This document shows, piece by piece, positions 5,878 through 6,403 of a stretch of 6,403 nucleotides of DNA. The translations under genes and the position numbers were made by a program. Numbering within the stretch: the first letter of the stretch is position 1; every line of letters begins with the position of its first letter. The notes beneath the pieces are model-generated. The model had not been told where the DNA came from, searched no databases, and was given only the letters and a program-made list of their open reading frames with translations. Origin of the DNA: Candidatus Aminicenantota bacterium (GTDB lineage: Bacteria; Acidobacteriota; Aminicenantia; UBA2199); contig JAOZTV010000185.1 of assembly GCA_029939015.1 (NCBI GenBank), positions 1-6,403 of the forward strand, given 5' to 3'.

Positions 5878-6403
5878 TTTAAGTTTTTATCAACAAAATA
5901 ATTAATGAAGTATAGTAGGGCTGGTAAATTTTCGTTGAATGCAAGGTTAATTTCTTCTTCTGATGTATAAAATCCCCCTATAAGTGCGTTTGTTGGAGGC
6001 AATTCAATAGTAAGAGAGGGTGTTTGAAATGTTCCATATATCCAGTCGTCTGAACTTCCATTGACTAGATAAAGTGCTTCTGCACCACCGTAATCATATC
6101 GTCTTCCATTTACCATATATATTCTTTCACTCATTTCAGATGCTATTATTTGCATCTCTTCATAATCTTCCGGTCTTTCATATTTATAACCCCAGGGTAG
6201 TAATATTAATTGAGAATAATTATGATAAGAGATTGAACCTGCAGGAGGGTTTGCCAATAGGAATTGTCTTAAAGCTTCTGTTTCAGGCTCAGAAAATGGA
6301 GCAATACCTCTATAAACTTCGCTATTTGCTGAAGAACTTGAACCTTGATCATCAAGACCCCACATATACCCATAGTTACGATTCAGGTCAACACCCCAGA
6401 TAA
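5829..6403 (-). CDS. Zinc carboxypeptidase, peptidase family M14, C-terminal part (partial at window edge)
   Basis: The frame is open to the right edge and continues beyond it; about 190 residues are visible. M14 enzymes remove C-terminal amino acids from peptides with one zinc ion. The visible part begins with GVDLNRNYGY, whose Asn-Arg pair binds the substrate carboxylate. It continues with ISYHNYSQLILLPWGY, whose His (codon at 6222-6224) is the third zinc ligand, and with SLTIELPP, whose Glu (6003-6005) is the general base. YDYGGAEALYLVNGSSDDWIYG between them is also typical. The first two zinc ligands (HxxE) lie outside the window. The catalytic domain ends with the usual closing helix (LAFNENLPALLYFINYF). 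A short charged tail encoded by tandem repeats follows, and there is no further domain. An internal ATG at 6363-6365 is not the start, since conserved residues lie before it. The stop is 13 bases from that of the kinase. Export is likely for this family but the N-terminus is not visible. Confidence 0.9.
   Translation of the reverse strand, partial: IWGVDLNRNYGYMWGLDDQGSSSSANSEVYRGIAPFSEPETEALRQFLLANPPAGSISYHNYSQLILLPWGYKYERPEDYEEMQIIASEMSERIYMVNGRRYDYGGAEALYLVNGSSDDWIYGTFQTPSLTIELPPTNALIGGFYTSEEEINLAFNENLPALLYFINYFVDKNLKGKEAERQIVRAKKCI
5852..5877 (-). repeat. 8-bp G-rich tandem units at the carboxypeptidase 3' end
   Basis: On the minus strand the octamers AGGCAAGG, AGGCAGAG and AGGCAAAT follow one another. 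They encode the EAERQ-containing tail of the carboxypeptidase, just after its catalytic domain ends. They are the same family as the units at 5755-5805 and are in the same orientation relative to their gene. Confidence 0.8.

Noticed and set aside
6363..6365. ATG as the start of the carboxypeptidase
   Set aside because: Conserved M14 residues (GVDLNRN) are encoded in frame upstream of it up to the window edge, so the gene is cut by the edge rather than starting here.
6074..6403. Plus-strand open frame reaching the right edge
   Set aside because: It is antisense to the M14 carboxypeptidase, whose zinc-ligand and catalytic motifs are in the minus frame.

Overview
The window is AT-rich (long A/T runs, A/T-ending codons). 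It holds three complete protein genes and two genes cut by the window edges. Shine-Dalgarno sequences are clear and close to the AAGGAGGTGA consensus. One promoter reads as a standard TTGACA / 17 bp / TAATAT site, and one enzyme has an export signal. Together these suggest a bacterium with an ordinary sigma-70-like factor and strong SD use. A Bacteroidota-type promoter/RBS style is not supported. A phylum cannot be named from this sequence; an anaerobic Gram-negative or spirochaete-like source is only a guess.

Layout. Bases 1-68 carry the last 21 codons of an unidentified plus-strand gene. Bases 69-255 are non-coding or degraded and contain a perfect 24-bp palindrome between convergent genes. 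On the minus strand, a promoter near 2712-2740 drives a likely two-gene operon. It encodes an exported metal-dependent amidohydrolase of the YtcJ-like Amidohydro_3 group (2666 to 954) and then, 44 bp downstream, a six-helix membrane protein of unknown function (909 to 256). Divergently, a GTG-started gene (2834-5815) encodes a large membrane-bound hybrid sensor histidine kinase: single Cache sensor, two tandemly duplicated PAS domains, HisKA, HATPase, receiver. Converging on it is the C-terminal part of a zinc carboxypeptidase of family M14 (minus strand, 6403 to 5829), whose N-terminus lies outside the window.

How it may work together (inference). The kinase senses something outside the membrane through its Cache domain. 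It passes phosphate to its own receiver and presumably to an unlinked partner, since no response regulator gene is present. The exported amidohydrolase and the carboxypeptidase are both hydrolases of amide-type bonds, so peptide or amide scavenging at the cell surface is a possible theme, but nothing here proves a link.

The most unusual structure is a family of short G-rich tandem repeats built on AGGCA(A/G). They sit at the 3' ends of three genes (kinase, carboxypeptidase, amidohydrolase), always with the G-rich strand as the sense strand. They overlap coding sequence and supply C-terminal residues or the stop codon. At the convergent junction they form a 26-bp inverted repeat and give both proteins an EAERQ-containing tail. 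Other notable points are a T10 tract inside the putative kinase promoter and the duplicated PAS module.
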